From Penium margaritaceum (lineage: Eukaryota; Streptophyta; Zygnematophyceae; Desmidiales; Peniaceae), in assembly GCA_023375785.1 (NCBI GenBank), contig SZWC01003855.1, positions 1-64,000 of the forward strand: a stretch of DNA of 64,000 bases. The letters are read 5' to 3'. The notes under the pieces were generated by a model, which saw only the letters and a program-made list of their open reading frames with translations, had not been told where the DNA came from and searched no databases. Every line of letters begins with the position of its first letter. Positions within the stretch are counted from its first letter, which is position 1. Positions 1-14,428 of the stretch are shown here, in pieces. Position numbers and translations under genes: made by a program.

Positions 1-1390
1 ACTCCGCAACCAGTTTGCACCACATTGCAACCAGTTCACACCACCCGCGACCAGTTTGCACCACTCCGCAACCAGTTCGCACCACTCCGCAACCACTTCG
101 CACCAAACCGCTACCAGTTCCCACCATTCCGCAACTAGTTGGCACCACTCCGCAACCAGTTCCTACCTCTCCGCAACCAGTTTACACCACTCCGCAACCA
201 GTTCGCACCATTCCGCAACCAGTTCGCACCACTCCGCAACTAGTTTGCTCCACTCCACAACCTGTTCCCACCACTCCGAAACCACTTCCCACCACTCCGC
301 AACCAGTTCACAGCACTCTGCATCCAGTTCGCACCACTCCGCAGCCAGTTTGCACCACTCCGCAACCAGTTCGCACCACTTCGCAACCAGTTTGCACCAC
401 TCTGAAAACAGTTTGCACCACTCTGCAACCAGTTTGCTCCACTGAGCAACATGTTCGCACCATTCCGTAACCAGTTCGCACCAATCCGCAACCCGTTCGC
501 ACCACTTCGCAACCAGTTTGCACCACTCTGCAACCAGTTTGCACCGCTCCGCAACCAGTGCGCACCTCTCCGCAACTAGTTTGCACCACTCCCCAATCTG
601 TTAGCAACACTCCCAACCAGTTCGGACCACTCCACAACGAGTTTGCACCACTCTGCAACCAGTTCCCACCACTTCGCAGCAAGTTCGCATAACCCCACAA
701 CCAGTTTGCACCACTCTGCAACCAGTTCTCACCACTCCGCACCCAGTTCGCACAACTCCGCAACCAATTCGCACCACTTCGCAACCAGTTCGCACAACTC
801 TGCAACCAGTTCACACCACTCTGCAACCAGTTCGCACCACTCTGCAACCAGCTGGCACCACTCCGCAACCAGTTCGCACAACTCCGCAACGAGTTCGCAC
901 AGCTCCGCAACCAGTTCGCACCAGTCTGCAACCAGTTTGCACCACTCCGCAACCTGTTCGCACCGCTCCACAACCAGTTGGCACCACTCTGCAGCCAGTT
1001 TGCACCACTCCGCAACCAGCTCGCACCACTCCACAACCAGTTTGCACCACTCTACAACCAGTTCTCACCAATCCGCAACCAGTTTGCACAACTCTGCAAC
1101 CAGTTCGCACCACTCCGTAACCAGTTCGCACCACTCCCAAACCATTTCGCACCACTCCGCAACCGGTTTGCACCACTCCGCAACCAGTTTGCACCACTCC
1201 GCAACCAGTTCCCACAACCCGCAACCGGTTCCCACCAATTGCAACCAATTCGGACCACTCCGTAACCAGCTCGCACCACTCCGCAACATGTTTGCACCAC
1301 TCCGCAACCAGTTTCCACCACTCCGGAACCAGTTCGCAACACTCCCAACCAGTTCGCACCGCTCCGCAACCAGTTTGCACCACTCCGCAA

Positions 1391-1978
1391 CCAGTTCGCA
1401 CCACTCTGCAACCAGTTCGCACCACTCTGCAACCAGTTCGCACCACTCTGCAACCAGTTCGCACCACTCTGCAACCAGTTCGCACCACTCTGCAACCAGT
1501 TCGCACCACTCTGCAACCAGTTCGCACCACTCTGCAACCAGTTCGCACCACTCTGCAACCAGTTCGCACCACTCTGCAACCAGTTCGCACCACTCTGCAA
1601 CCAGTTCGCACCACTCTGCAACCAGTTCGCACCACTCTGCAACCAGTTCGCACCACTCTGCAACCAGTTCGCACCACTCTGCAACCAGTTCGCACCACTC
1701 TGCAACCAGTTCGCACCACTCTGCAACCAGTTCGCACCACTCTGCAACCAGTTCGCACCACTCTGCAACCAGTTCGCACCACTCTGCAACCAGTTCGCAC
1801 CACTCTGCAACCAGTTCGCACCACTCTGCAACCAGTTCGCACCACTCTGCAACCAGTTCGCACCACTCTGCAACCAGTTCGCACCACTCTGCAACCAGTT
1901 CGCACCACTCTGCAACCAGTTCGCACCACTCTGCAACCAGTTCGCACCACTCTGCAACCAGTTCGCACCACTCTGCAA
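1391..1978. repeat. Homogenised 21-bp run, CTGCAA variant (28 copies)
   Basis: Twenty-eight consecutive identical 21-bp monomers, all with CTGCAA in place of CCGCAA. Flanking monomers are diverged. The matching place in the duplicated copy near 35.6 kb has no such run. Confidence 0.95.
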
Positions 1979-4900
1979 CCAGTTTGCACCACTCCGCAAC
2001 CAGTTTCCACCACTCCGGAACCAGTTCGCAACACTCCCAACCAGTTCGCACCGCTCCGCAACCAGTTTGCACCACTCCGCAACCAGTTCGCACCACTCCG
2101 CAACGTGTTTGCACCAGTCCAAACCCAGTTTGCACCACTCCGCAAGCAGTTCGCACCACTCTGGAACCAGTTCACACCAATCCGTAACCAGTACACACCA
2201 CTCCACAACCAGTTTGCAGCACTCCACAACCAGTTCGCCCCACTCCGCAACCCATTTGCACCACTCCGCAACCAGTTCTCACCACTCCACAACCAGATCC
2301 CCACTCTGCAACCAACTCGCACCACTCCGCAACCAATTCGCACCAGTCAGCAACCAGTTTGCACAACTCCACAACCAGTTCGCTCCACTCCGCAGCCAGT
2401 TCGTACCACTCTGCAACCAGCTTGCACCACTTTGCAACCAGTTTGCACCACTCCGCAACCAGTTTGCACCACTTCGCAACCAGTTCGCACCACTCCGCAA
2501 CCAGTTTGCATCACTCCGCAACCAATTCACACCACTCCTTCACCAGTTCACACCACTCCGCAACACGTTCGCACCACTCCCCAACCGGTTTGCATCACTC
2601 CGCAACCAGTTCGCGACACTCCCAACCAGTTCGCACCACTATGCAACCTGATCGCACCACTCTGCAACCAGTTTGCACCACTCCGCAACCAGTTCTTATC
2701 ACTCCACAACCAGTTCGCACCACTCCGCAACCAGATCGCACCACTCTGCAACCAGTTTGTACCACTCCCCAAGTAGTTCGCACCACTTGGCAACCAGTTT
2801 GCACCACTACGCAACCAGTTCGCACCACTCCGCAACCAGTTTGCACCACTCTTAAACGAGTTCGCACCACCCCGCAACCAGTTTGCACCACTCGCAACCA
2901 GTTTGCACCACTCCGCAACCTGTTCGCACCACTCGGAAACCAGTTTGCTCTACTCCGCAACCAGTTCGCACCACTCTGCAACCGGCTCGCACCACTCCGC
3001 GACCAGTTCGCACCACTCCGCAACTAGTTCGCACCACTCCGCAACCAGTTTGCACCACTCTGCAACCAGTTCGCACCACTCCGCAACCAGTTTGCACCAC
3101 ACCGCAACCAACTTGCACTACTCTGCAACCAGTTTGTACCACTCTGCAACCCGTTCACACCACTCCGCAACCAGTTTGCACCACTCCGCAACCAGTTTGC
3201 CTTACTCCGCAACCAGTCCGCACCACTCCGCAACCAGTTTGCACCAATCCGCAGCCAGTTCGCACCTCTCCGCAACCAGTTGGCACCACTCCGCAACCAG
3301 TTGGCACCACTCCGTAACCAGTTGGCACCACTCAACAACCAGTTCGTACCAATCCGCAACCGATCCGCACCACTCCACAACCTGTTCGCGCCACTCCGCA
3401 ACCAGTTCGCACCACTCTGCAACCAGATCGCACCACTCCGCAACCAGTTCGCACCAGTCCCCAACCAGTTCGCACCAGTCCCCAACCAGTTCGTACCACT
3501 CCGCAACCACTGCGCACCAAACGCTACGAGATCCCACCACTCCGAAACTAGTTGGCACCACTCCGCAACCAGTTCCCACCACTCCGCAACCCGTTTACAT
3601 CACTCCGCAACCCGTTCGCACCACTCCGCAACCAGTTCGCACCACTCCGCAACCCGTTCGCACCACATCGCAACCCGTTCGCACCACTCTGAAAACAGTT
3701 TGCACCACTCTGCAACCAGTTCGCACCACTTGGCAACCAGTTTGCACCACTCCGCAACCAGTTTGCACCACTCAGTAACCACCGCGCACCACTCTGCAAC
3801 CAATTCGCACCACTCCGCAACCAGTTTGCACCAGTCAGCAACCAGTCCGCACCACTCTGCAACCAGTTCGCACCACTGTGCAACCAGTTCGCACCACACC
3901 TCAACCTGTTCGCACCGCTCCGAAACCAGTTCGCACCACTCTGCAACCACTTTGTACCACTCCGCAGCCACCTCGCACCACTCCAAAACCAGTTCGCACC
4001 ATTCCGCATCAAGTTCGCACAACTCCGCAACAAGTTCGCACCATCCGCAACCAGTTCGCACCACTCTGCAGCCAGTTCGCACCACTCTGCAACCAGTTCA
4101 CACCACTCCGCAACCAGTTCGCACCACTCGGCAACCAGTTTGCACTACTCTGCAACCAGTTTGCACCACTCCGCAACCAGTTTGCAACACTCCGCATCAA
4201 GTTCACTCCACTCCACAACCAGTTCGCACCATTCCAAAACCAGTTTGCACCACTCTGCAACCAGTTCTCACCAATCCGCAACCAGTTTGCACAACTCGGC
4301 AACCAGTTCGCACCACTCCGCAACCAGTTCGCACCACTCCAAAACCAGTTCGCACCACTCCGCAACCAGTTTGCACCACTCTGCACCAGCTTGCACCACT
4401 CCGCAACCAGTTCCCACAACTCCGCAACCCGTTCCCACCAATCCGCAACCAATTCGCACCACTCCGTAACCAGCTCGCACCACTCCGCAACATGTTCACA
4501 CCACTCCGCAACCAGTTTGCACCACTCCGGAACCAGTTCGCAACACTCCCAACCAGTTTGCACCGCTCTGCAACCAGTTCGAACCACTCCGCAACCAGTT
4601 CGCACCACTCCGGAACGAGTTTGCACCACTCCAAAACCAGTTCGCACCACTCCGCAACCAGTCCGCACCACTCTGCAACCAGTTTGCACCAATCCGTAAC
4701 CAGTAGGCACCACTCCACAACCAGTTTGCAGCACTCCACAACCAAACCGTACCACTCCGCAACCAGTTTGCACCACTCCGCAACCAGTTCGCCCCACTCC
4801 GAAAGCAATTCGCACCACTCCGCAACCAGTTCGCACCACTCAGCAACCAGTTTGCACAACCCCACAACCAGTTCGCACCAATCCGCAGCCAACTCGCACC

Positions 4901-6524
4901 ACTCTGCCACCAGTTCGCACCACTTCGCAACCAGTTTGCACCACTCCGCAACCAGTTCGCACCACTTCGCAACCAGTTCCCACCACTCCGCAACCAGTTC
5001 GCACCACTCCGCAACCGATTCGCACCACTCCGTAACCAGTTCGCACCACTCGGCAACAAGTTCGCACCACTCCGCAACCGGATTGCGTCACTCCGCAACC
5101 AGTACGCGACACTCCCAACGTGTTCGGACCACTCTGCAACCTGATCGCACCACTTTGCAACCAGGTTGCACCACTCCGCAACCAGTTCTTATCACTCTGC
5201 AACCAGTCCGCATCACTCCGCAACCAGTTCTCAGCACTCTGCAACCAGTTTGTGCCACTCCCCAAGTAGTTCGCACCACTCCGCAACCAGTTCGCACAAC
5301 TCCGCAACCAGTTCGCATTACTCCGCAACCAGTTTGCACCACTTTGAAACAAGTTCGCACCACCCCGAAACCAGTTTGCACCATTCCACAACCAGTTCGC
5401 ACGACTCCGCAACCTGTTCGCACCACTCGGAAACCAGTTTGCTCTACTCCGCAACCAGTTCGCACCACTCCGCAACGTGTTCGCACCACTCAACAACCAG
5501 TTCGCACCACTCCGCAACCACTTTGCGCCACTCCGCAACCAGCCCACAACACTCTGCATGCAGTGCGCATCACCCCGCAGCCAGTTCGCACCACTCTGCA
5601 AGCAGTTCACATCACTTGGCAACCAGTTCGCACCACTTTGAAAACCGTTTGCACCACTCTGCAACCAGTTTGCTCCACTGAGCAACCAGTTCGCACCACT
5701 CCGTAACCAGTTCGCACCAACCCGCAACCAGTTCGCACCACTTCGCAACCAGTTTGCACCACTCCGCAACCAGTTTGCACCACTCCGCAACCAGTGCGCA
5801 CCACTCCGCAACTAGTTCGCACCACTCCACAACCTGTTCGCACCACTCCGCACCCAGTTTGCACCACTCCGCAACCAGTTCGCACCACTCCGCAACCAGT
5901 TCGCACCACTCCGCAACCAGTTTGCACCACTCCGCAACCAGTGCGCACCACTCCGCAACTAGTTCGCACCACTCCACAACCTGTTCGCACCACTCCGCAA
6001 CCAGTTCGGACAACTCCACAACCAGTTTGCACCAGTCCGCAACCAGTTGGCACCACTCCGCAGCCAGTTCGCACCACCATCCAACAAGTTCGCACCATTC
6101 TGCAATCAGTTCGCACCACTCCGCAACCAGTTCGCACATCTCCGAAACCAATTCGCACCACTCTGCAACCAGTTCGCACCACTCTGCAACCAGTCTGCAC
6201 CACTCTGCAAGCAGTTCGCACCACTCTGCTACCAGCTTGCACCACTCCGCAACCAGTTCGCACAACTCCGCAACCAGTTTGCACAACTCGACAACCAGTT
6301 CCCACCACTCCGCAACCAGTTCGCACCACACCGCAACCTGTTCGCACCGCTCCACAACTTGTTCGCACCACTCTGCGGCCAGTTTGCACTACTCCGCAAC
6401 GAGCTCCAACTGATCCACAACCAGTTCGCACCACTCCGCAACCAGTTTCCACCACTCCGCAACCAGTTCGCACCACTCCTCAACCAGTTCGCACCACTCC
6501 GCAACGAGTTTGCACTACTCCAAA

Positions 6525-7005
6525 ACCAGTTCGCACCACTCCGCAACCAGTTCGCAGCACTCCTCAACCAGTTCGGACCACTCCGCAACCAGTTCACACC
6601 ACTCCGCAACCAGTTCGCACCACTCTGCACCCAGTTCGCACCACTCTGCAACTAGTTCGCACCACTCCGCAACCCATTTGTACCACTCCGCAACCCGTTT
6701 GTACCACACAGCAACCAGTTCGCACCACTCCGCAACCAGTTCGCAGCACTCCTCAACCAGTTCGGACCACTCCGCAACCAGTTCACACCACTCCGCAACC
6801 AGTTCGCACCACTCTGCACCCAGTTCGCACCACTCTGCAACTAGTTCGCACCACTCCGCAACCCATTTGTACCACTCCGCAACCCGTTTGTACCACACAG
6901 CAACCAGTTCGCACCACTCCGCAACCAGTTCGCAGCACTCCTCAACCAGTTCGGACCACTCCGCAACCAGTTCACACCACTCCGCAACCAGTTCGCACCA
7001 CTCTG
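6525..7005. repeat. 189-bp higher-order repeat (about 2.5 copies)
   Basis: Nine-monomer unit. The anchor TTCGCAGCACTCCTC recurs at 6551, 6740 and 6929, exactly 189 bp apart. The third copy diverges after about five monomers. Confidence 0.9.
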
Positions 7006-9188
7006 CAACCAGTTCGCACCACTCGGCAACCAATTCGCACCACTCCGCAACCAGTTCGCACCACTCCGCAACCAGTTTACACCACTCCGCAACCAGTTCG
7101 CACCACTCCGCAACCAGTTCGCACCACTCTGCAACCAGTTCGCACCACTCGGCAACCAATTCGCCCCACTCCGTAACCAGTTTGTACAACTCGAAAACAA
7201 GTTCGCACCACTCCGCAACCAGTTTGCACTCCTCCGCAACCAGTTCACAACACTCCCAACCAGTTCGCACCACTCCGCACCCAGTTTGCACCACTACGTA
7301 ACCAGTTTGCACCACTCCGCAACCGGTTCCAACACTCCGCAACCGTTTCCCACCAATCCGCAACCAATTCGCACCACTCCGTAACCAGTTCGCGCCAGTC
7401 TGCAACAAGTTCGCACCACTCCGCAAGCAGTTTGCACCACTCCGCAACCAGTTCGCAACACTCCCAACCAGTTCGCACCACTCCGCAACCAGTTCGCACC
7501 ACTCCGCAAGCAGTTTGCACCACTCCGCAACCAGTTCGCAACACTCCCAACCAGTTCGCACCACTCCGCAACCAGTTCGTAGCACTCCGCAACCAGTTTG
7601 CACCACTCCGCAACGAGTTTGCACCACTGCAAAACCAATTCGCACCACTCCGCAACCAGTTCGCACCACTCTACAACCAGTTCGCACTAATCCGTAACCA
7701 GTACGCACCACTGCGCAACCAGTTTGCAGCACTCCACAACCAGTTCCCACCACTCCGTGACCAGTTCGCACCACCCCGGAACCAGTTTGTACCACTCCGC
7801 AACCAGCTCTCACCACTCCACAACCAGTTTGCCACTCCGCAACTAAATCGCACCACTCCGCAACCAGTTCGCACCTCTCAGCAACCAGTTTGCACAACTT
7901 CACAACCACTTCGCACCACTCCGCAGCCAGTTCGCACCACTCCGCAACCAGTTCCCACCACTCTGCAACCAGTTCGCACCACTTCGCAACCAGTTTGCAC
8001 CACTCCGCAACCCGTTTGCACCCCTCCGCAACCAGTTTGCATTACTCCGCAACCAGTTCGCGACACTCCAAGCCAGTTCGCACCACTCTGCAACCAGATC
8101 GCACCACTCTGCAACCAGTTTGCACCACTTCGCAACCAGTTCTTACCACTCTGCAGCCAGTTCGCACCACTCCGCAACCAGTTCGCACCACTCCGCAATC
8201 ACTTTGAACCAGTCCCCAAGGCATTCACATCACCCCGCAACCAGTTCGCACCACTGCGCAACCAGTTCGAACCACTCCGCAACCAGTTTGCACCACTCCG
8301 AAACGAGTTCGCATCACCCCGCACCCAGTTTGCACCACTTCGCAATATGTTTGCACCACTCCACGACCAGTTCGCACCACTCTGTAACCTGTTCGAACCA
8401 CTCGGAAACCAGTTTGCTCTACACCGCAACCAGTCCGCACCACTCCGCAACCTTTTCGCACCACTCGGCAACCAGTTCTCACCACCCAGCAACCAGTTCG
8501 CACCACTCCGAAGCCAGTTCGCACCTCTCCACAATCAGTTCGCACCACTCCGCATCTAGTTTGCACCACTCCGCAACCCGTTTGCACCACTCCGCAACCC
8601 TTTCGTACCACTCAGCAACCAGTTCGCACCACTCCGCAACCAGTTTGCACCACTCCGCAACCAGTTTGCACTACTCTGCAACCAGTTCGCACCACTCTGC
8701 AACCCGTTCGCACCACTCCGCAACCAGTTTGCGCCACTCCGCAGCCAGTTTGCACTACTCCAGAACCAGTCCACATCACTCCGCAACCAGTTCGGACCAC
8801 TCGGCAACCAGTTCGCACCACTCCGCAACCAGTTCGCACCACTCCCCAACCAATTCGCACCACTCCGTAAGCAGTTTGCACCACTCGGAAACAAGTTCGC
8901 ACCACTCCGCAACCAGTTTCCACCACTCGGCAACCAAATCCCAACACTCTCAACCAGTTCGCACCACTCTGCAACCCGTTTTCACCACTCCGCAACCAGT
9001 TCGTACCACTCTGCAACCCGTTCGCACCACTCCACAACCAGTTTGCACCACTCCGCAACCCGTTTGCACTACTCCGCAACCAGCTTGCACCACTCCGCAA
9101 CCAGTTTGCACCACTCCGCAACCAGTTTGCACCACTCCGCAACCAGTGCGCACCACTCCGCAACTAGTTCGCACCACTCCCCAACCTG

Positions 9189-10128
9189 TTCGCAGCACTC
9201 CGCAACCAGTCAGGGCAACTCCACAACCAGTTCGCCCCACTCGGCAACCAGTTCGCACTATTCCGCAACCAGTTCGCAGCACTCCGCAACCAGTCAGGGC
9301 AACTCCACAACCAGTTCGCCCCACTCGGCAACCAGTTCGCACTATTCCGCAACCAGTTCGCAGCACTCCGCAACCAGTCAGGGCAACTCCACAACCAGTT
9401 CGCCCCACTCGGCAACCAGTTCGCACTATTCCGCAACCAGTTCGCAGCACTCCGCAACCAGTCAGGGCAACTCCACAACCAGTTCGCCCCACTCGGCAAC
9501 CAGTTCGCACTATTCCGCAACCAGTTCGCAGCACTCCGCAACCAGTCAGGGCAACTCCACAACCAGTTCGCCCCACTCGGCAACCAGTTCGCACTATTCC
9601 GCAACCAGTTCGCAGCACTCCGCAACCAGTCAGGGCAACTCCACAACCAGTTCGCCCCACTCGGCAACCAGTTCGCACTATTCCGCAACCAGTTCGCAGC
9701 ACTCCGCAACCAGTCAGGGCAACTCCACAACCAGTTCGCCCCACTCGGCAACCAGTTCGCACTATTCCGCAACCAGTTCGCAGCACTCCGCAACCAGTCA
9801 GGGCAACTCCACAACCAGTTCGCCCCACTCGGCAACCAGTTCGCACTATTCCGCAACCAGTTCGCAGCACTCCGCAACCAGTCAGGGCAACTCCACAACC
9901 AGTTCGCCCCACTCGGCAACCAGTTCGCACTATTCCGCAACCAGTTCGCAGCACTCCGCAACCAGTCAGGGCAACTCCACAACCAGTTCGCCCCACTCGG
10001 CAACCAGTTCGCACTATTCCGCAACCAGTTCGCAGCACTCCGCAACCAGTCAGGGCAACTCCACAACCAGTTCGCCCCACTCGGCAACCAGTTCGCACTA
10101 TTCCGCAACCAGTTCGCAGCACTCCGCA
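9189..10128. repeat. 84-bp higher-order repeat (11 copies)
   Basis: Four-monomer unit with the anchor CAGGGCAACTCC at 9211, 9295 and every 84 bp to about 10051. The copies appear identical. One of the four monomers has CAGTCAGGGC in place of CAGTTCGCACC, which makes this block easy to recognise. Confidence 0.95.
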
Positions 10129-10507
10129 ACCAGTTCGCACCACTCCGCAACCAGTTCGCACCACTCTGCAACCAGTTCGCACCACTCCGCAACCAGTTCG
10201 CACAACTCCGCAACCAATTCGCACCACTCCGCAACCAGTTCGCACCACTCAGCAACCAGTTCGCACCACAGTGCAAGCAGTTCGCACAACTCTGCAACCA
10301 GCTCGCACCACTCCGCAACCAGTTCACACAACTCGGCAACCAGTTCGCACTGCTCGGCAACCAGTTTGCACTATTCCGCAACCAGTTCGCACCACTCCTT
10401 AACCTGTTCGCACCATTCCGCAACCAGTTTGCACCTCTCTGCAGCCAGTTCGCACCACTCCGCAGCCAGCTCGCACCACTCCACAACCAGTTTGCACCAC
10501 TCCGCAA

Positions 10508-11855
10508 CCAGTTCGCACCATCCGCAACCAGTTCGCCCCATCTGCAACCAGTTCGCACCATCCGCAACCAGTTCGCCCCATCTGCAACCAGTTCGCACCA
10601 TCCGCAACCAGTTCGCCCCATCTGCAACCAGTTCGCACCATCCGCAACCAGTTCGCCCCATCTGCAACCAGTTCGCACCATCCGCAACCAGTTCGCCCCA
10701 TCTGCAACCAGTTCGCACCATCCGCAACCAGTTCGCCCCATCTGCAACCAGTTCGCACCATCCGCAACCAGTTCGCCCCATCTGCAACCAGTTCGCACCA
10801 TCCGCAACCAGTTCGCCCCATCTGCAACCAGTTCGCACCATCCGCAACCAGTTCGCCCCATCTGCAACCAGTTCGCACCATCCGCAACCAGTTCGCCCCA
10901 TCTGCAACCAGTTCGCACCATCCGCAACCAGTTCGCCCCATCTGCAACCAGTTCGCACCATCCGCAACCAGTTCGCCCCATCTGCAACCAGTTCGCACCA
11001 TCCGCAACCAGTTCGCCCCATCTGCAACCAGTTCGCACCATCCGCAACCAGTTCGCCCCATCTGCAACCAGTTCGCACCATCCGCAACCAGTTCGCCCCA
11101 TCTGCAACCAGTTCGCACCATCCGCAACCAGTTCGCCCCATCTGCAACCAGTTCGCACCATCCGCAACCAGTTCGCCCCATCTGCAACCAGTTCGCACCA
11201 TCCGCAACCAGTTCGCCCCATCTGCAACCAGTTCGCACCATCCGCAACCAGTTCGCCCCATCTGCAACCAGTTCGCACCATCCGCAACCAGTTCGCCCCA
11301 TCTGCAACCAGTTCGCACCATCCGCAACCAGTTCGCCCCATCTGCAACCAGTTCGCACCATCCGCAACCAGTTCGCCCCATCTGCAACCAGTTCGCACCA
11401 TCCGCAACCAGTTCGCCCCATCTGCAACCAGTTCGCACCATCCGCAACCAGTTCGCCCCATCTGCAACCAGTTCGCACCATCCGCAACCAGTTCGCCCCA
11501 TCTGCAACCAGTTCGCACCATCCGCAACCAGTTCGCCCCATCTGCAACCAGTTCGCACCATCCGCAACCAGTTCGCCCCATCTGCAACCAGTTCGCACCA
11601 TCCGCAACCAGTTCGCCCCATCTGCAACCAGTTCGCACCATCCGCAACCAGTTCGCCCCATCTGCAACCAGTTCGCACCATCCGCAACCAGTTCGCCCCA
11701 TCTGCAACCAGTTCGCACCATCCGCAACCAGTTCGCCCCATCTGCAACCAGTTCGCACCATCCGCAACCAGTTCGCCCCATCTGCAACCAGTTCGCACCA
11801 TCCGCAACCAGTTCGCCCCATCTGCAACCAGTTCGCACCATCCGCAACCAGTTCG
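10508..11855. repeat. 40-bp repeat built of 20-bp monomers (about 33 copies)
   Basis: Two alternating 20-bp monomers, one with CACCATCCGC and one with CCCCATCTGC, repeat exactly every 40 bp. Each has lost one base relative to the 21-bp consensus. The period is not a multiple of 3, so a protein frame would change at each repeat; because all frames are open, no stop appears. This is the only long stretch in the window where the monomer length itself has changed. Confidence 0.96.
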
Positions 11856-11999
11856 CACCACCCGGCAACCAGTTGAACCACTCCGAAACCAGTTCGCACC
11901 ACTCCGCAACCAGTTCGCACCACTACGCAACCAGTTTGCACCACTAAGCAACCAGTTCGAACCACTCCGCAACCAGTTCGCACCACTCCGCAACCACTT

Positions 12000-12500
12000 C
12001 GCACCACTCCGCAACCAGTTCACACCATTCCGCAACCAGTTCGCACGACTCCGCAACCAGTTTGACCACTCCGCAACAACTTTGCACCAAACCGCTACCA
12101 GTTCTCACCAATCCGCAACCAGTTGGCACCACTACGAAACGAGTTCCCACCACTCCACAACCAGTTTGCACCACTCCGCAGCAAATTCGCACCACTCCGC
12201 AGAGCACCACTCCGCAGCCAGATCGCACCACTCCGCAACCAGTTCGTACCACTCCGCAACCAGTTCGCACCACTCTGCAACAAGTTTGCACCGCTCTGCA
12301 ACCAGTTTGCACCAGTCCGCAACCAGTTGGCATCACTCCTCAACCGGTTCGCACCACTCTGCAACCAGTTCGCACCACTCCGCAACCAGTTTGCACCAAT
12401 CCGCAACCAATTCGCACCACTCCACAACCAGTTCGCACCACTCAGCAACTACTTCGCACCACTCTGCGACCAGTTCCCACCACTCCGCAGCCAGTCCGCA
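12000..12500. repeat. Recurring module with a 15-bp truncated monomer, copy 1
   Basis: Module opening with TTTGCACCAAACCGCTACC near 12080 and containing a 15-bp monomer (12190-12204, ending GCAGAG). Two further colinear copies lie at about 16580-16930 and 19670-20130. Edges are approximate. Confidence 0.7.
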
Positions 12501-13079
12501 CAACTCTGCGACCAGTTCGCACCACTTGGCAACCAGTTCGCACCACTCGGCAACCTGTTCGCACCACTCCGCAACCAGCTCGCACCACTCGGCAACCAGT
12601 TCGCACGACTCCGCAACCAGTTCCCACCACTCCGCAACCCATTCGCACCACTCCGCAACCAGTTTGCACCACTTTGCAACCAGTTTGCACCACTTCGCAA
12701 CCAGTTCGCACCACTCCACAACCAGTTGGCACCACTCCGCAACCAGTTGGTACCACTCCGTAACGAGTTGGCACCACTCCGCAACTAGTTCGCACCATTT
12801 CGCAACCAGCTCGCACCACTCCGCAACCAGTTGGCACAACTCCGCAACCAGCTTGCACCACTCGGCAACCAGTTCGCACCACTCCACAACCAGTTCCCAC
12901 CACTCTGCAACCAGTTCACACCACTCCGCAACCAGTTTGCACCTCTCTGCAACCAGTTTGCACCTCTCTGCAACCACTTCGCACCAATCCGCTACCAGTT
13001 CCCACCGCTCCGCAACCAGTTGGCACCACTCCGCAACCAGTTCGCACCACTGCGCAACCAGTTCGCACCACTCCGCAAC

Positions 13080-14428
13080 GAGTTCGCACCACTCCGCGAC
13101 TAGTTCGCACCACTCTGCAGCCAGTTCGCACCACTCCGCGACCAGTTCGCACCACTCTGCAGCCAGTTCGCACCACTCCGCGACCAGTTCGCACCACTCT
13201 GCAGCCAGTTCGCACCACTCCGCGACCAGTTCGCACCACTCTGCAGCCAGTTCGCACCACTCCGCGACCAGTTCGCACCACTCTGCAGCCAGTTCGCACC
13301 ACTCCGCGACCAGTTCGCACCACTCTGCAGCCAGTTCGCACCACTCCGCGACCAGTTCGCACCACTCTGCAGCCAGTTCGCACCACTCCGCGACCAGTTC
13401 GCACCACTCTGCAGCCAGTTCGCACCACTCCGCGACCAGTTCGCACCACTCTGCAGCCAGTTCGCACCACTCCGCGACCAGTTCGCACCACTCTGCAGCC
13501 AGTTCGCACCACTCCGCGACCAGTTCGCACCACTCTGCAGCCAGTTCGCACCACTCCGCGACCAGTTCGCACCACTCTGCAGCCAGTTCGCACCACTCCG
13601 CGACCAGTTCGCACCACTCTGCAGCCAGTTCGCACCACTCCGCGACCAGTTCGCACCACTCTGCAGCCAGTTCGCACCACTCCGCGACCAGTTCGCACCA
13701 CTCTGCAGCCAGTTCGCACCACTCCGCGACCAGTTCGCACCACTCTGCAGCCAGTTCGCACCACTCCGCGACCAGTTCGCACCACTCTGCAGCCAGTTCG
13801 CACCACTCCGCGACCAGTTCGCACCACTCTGCAGCCAGTTCGCACCACTCCGCGACCAGTTCGCACCACTCTGCAGCCAGTTCGCACCACTCCGCGACCA
13901 GTTCGCACCACTCTGCAGCCAGTTCGCACCACTCCGCGACCAGTTCGCACCACTCTGCAGCCAGTTCGCACCACTCCGCGACCAGTTCGCACCACTCTGC
14001 AGCCAGTTCGCACCACTCCGCGACCAGTTCGCACCACTCTGCAGCCAGTTCGCACCACTCCGCGACCAGTTCGCACCACTCTGCAGCCAGTTCGCACCAC
14101 TCCGCGACCAGTTCGCACCACTCTGCAGCCAGTTCGCACCACTCCGCGACCAGTTCGCACCACTCTGCAGCCAGTTCGCACCACTCCGCGACCAGTTCGC
14201 ACCACTCTGCAGCCAGTTCGCACCACTCCGCGACCAGTTCGCACCACTCTGCAGCCAGTTCGCACCACTCCGCGACCAGTTCGCACCACTCTGCAGCCAG
14301 TTCGCACCACTCCGCGACCAGTTCGCACCACTCTGCAGCCAGTTCGCACCACTCCGCGACCAGTTCGCACCACTCTGCAGCCAGTTCGCACCACTCCGCG
14401 ACCAGTTCGCACCACTCTGCAGCCAGTT
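13080..14428. repeat. 42-bp dimer array (32 copies)
   Basis: Alternating CCGCGA and CTGCAG monomers. CTGCAG occurs at 13115 and every 42 bp to 14417, giving 32 copies. All visible copies are identical. Confidence 0.96.

Larger units (their letters stand above)
170..8700. repeat. Segmental duplication A, copy 1
   Basis: About 8.5 kb of diverged monomers whose order of rare variants recurs at about 34180-42700. Matching anchors include the GAGCAACATG monomer (442 and 34452), CAACGTGTTTGCACC (2101 and 35616), CCCCAAGTAGTTCGC (2766 and 36493), the CGATCCGCACC monomer (about 3360 and 37087), and CCCCAAGGCATTC (8215 and 42177). The offset drifts between about 33.6 and 34.2 kb because whole monomers were gained or lost. 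Edges are approximate. Confidence 0.8.

Noticed and set aside
9189-10128. Possible CRISPR array
   Set aside because: The units are contiguous tandem repeats with no unique spacers and no cas genes; the setting is eukaryotic satellite.
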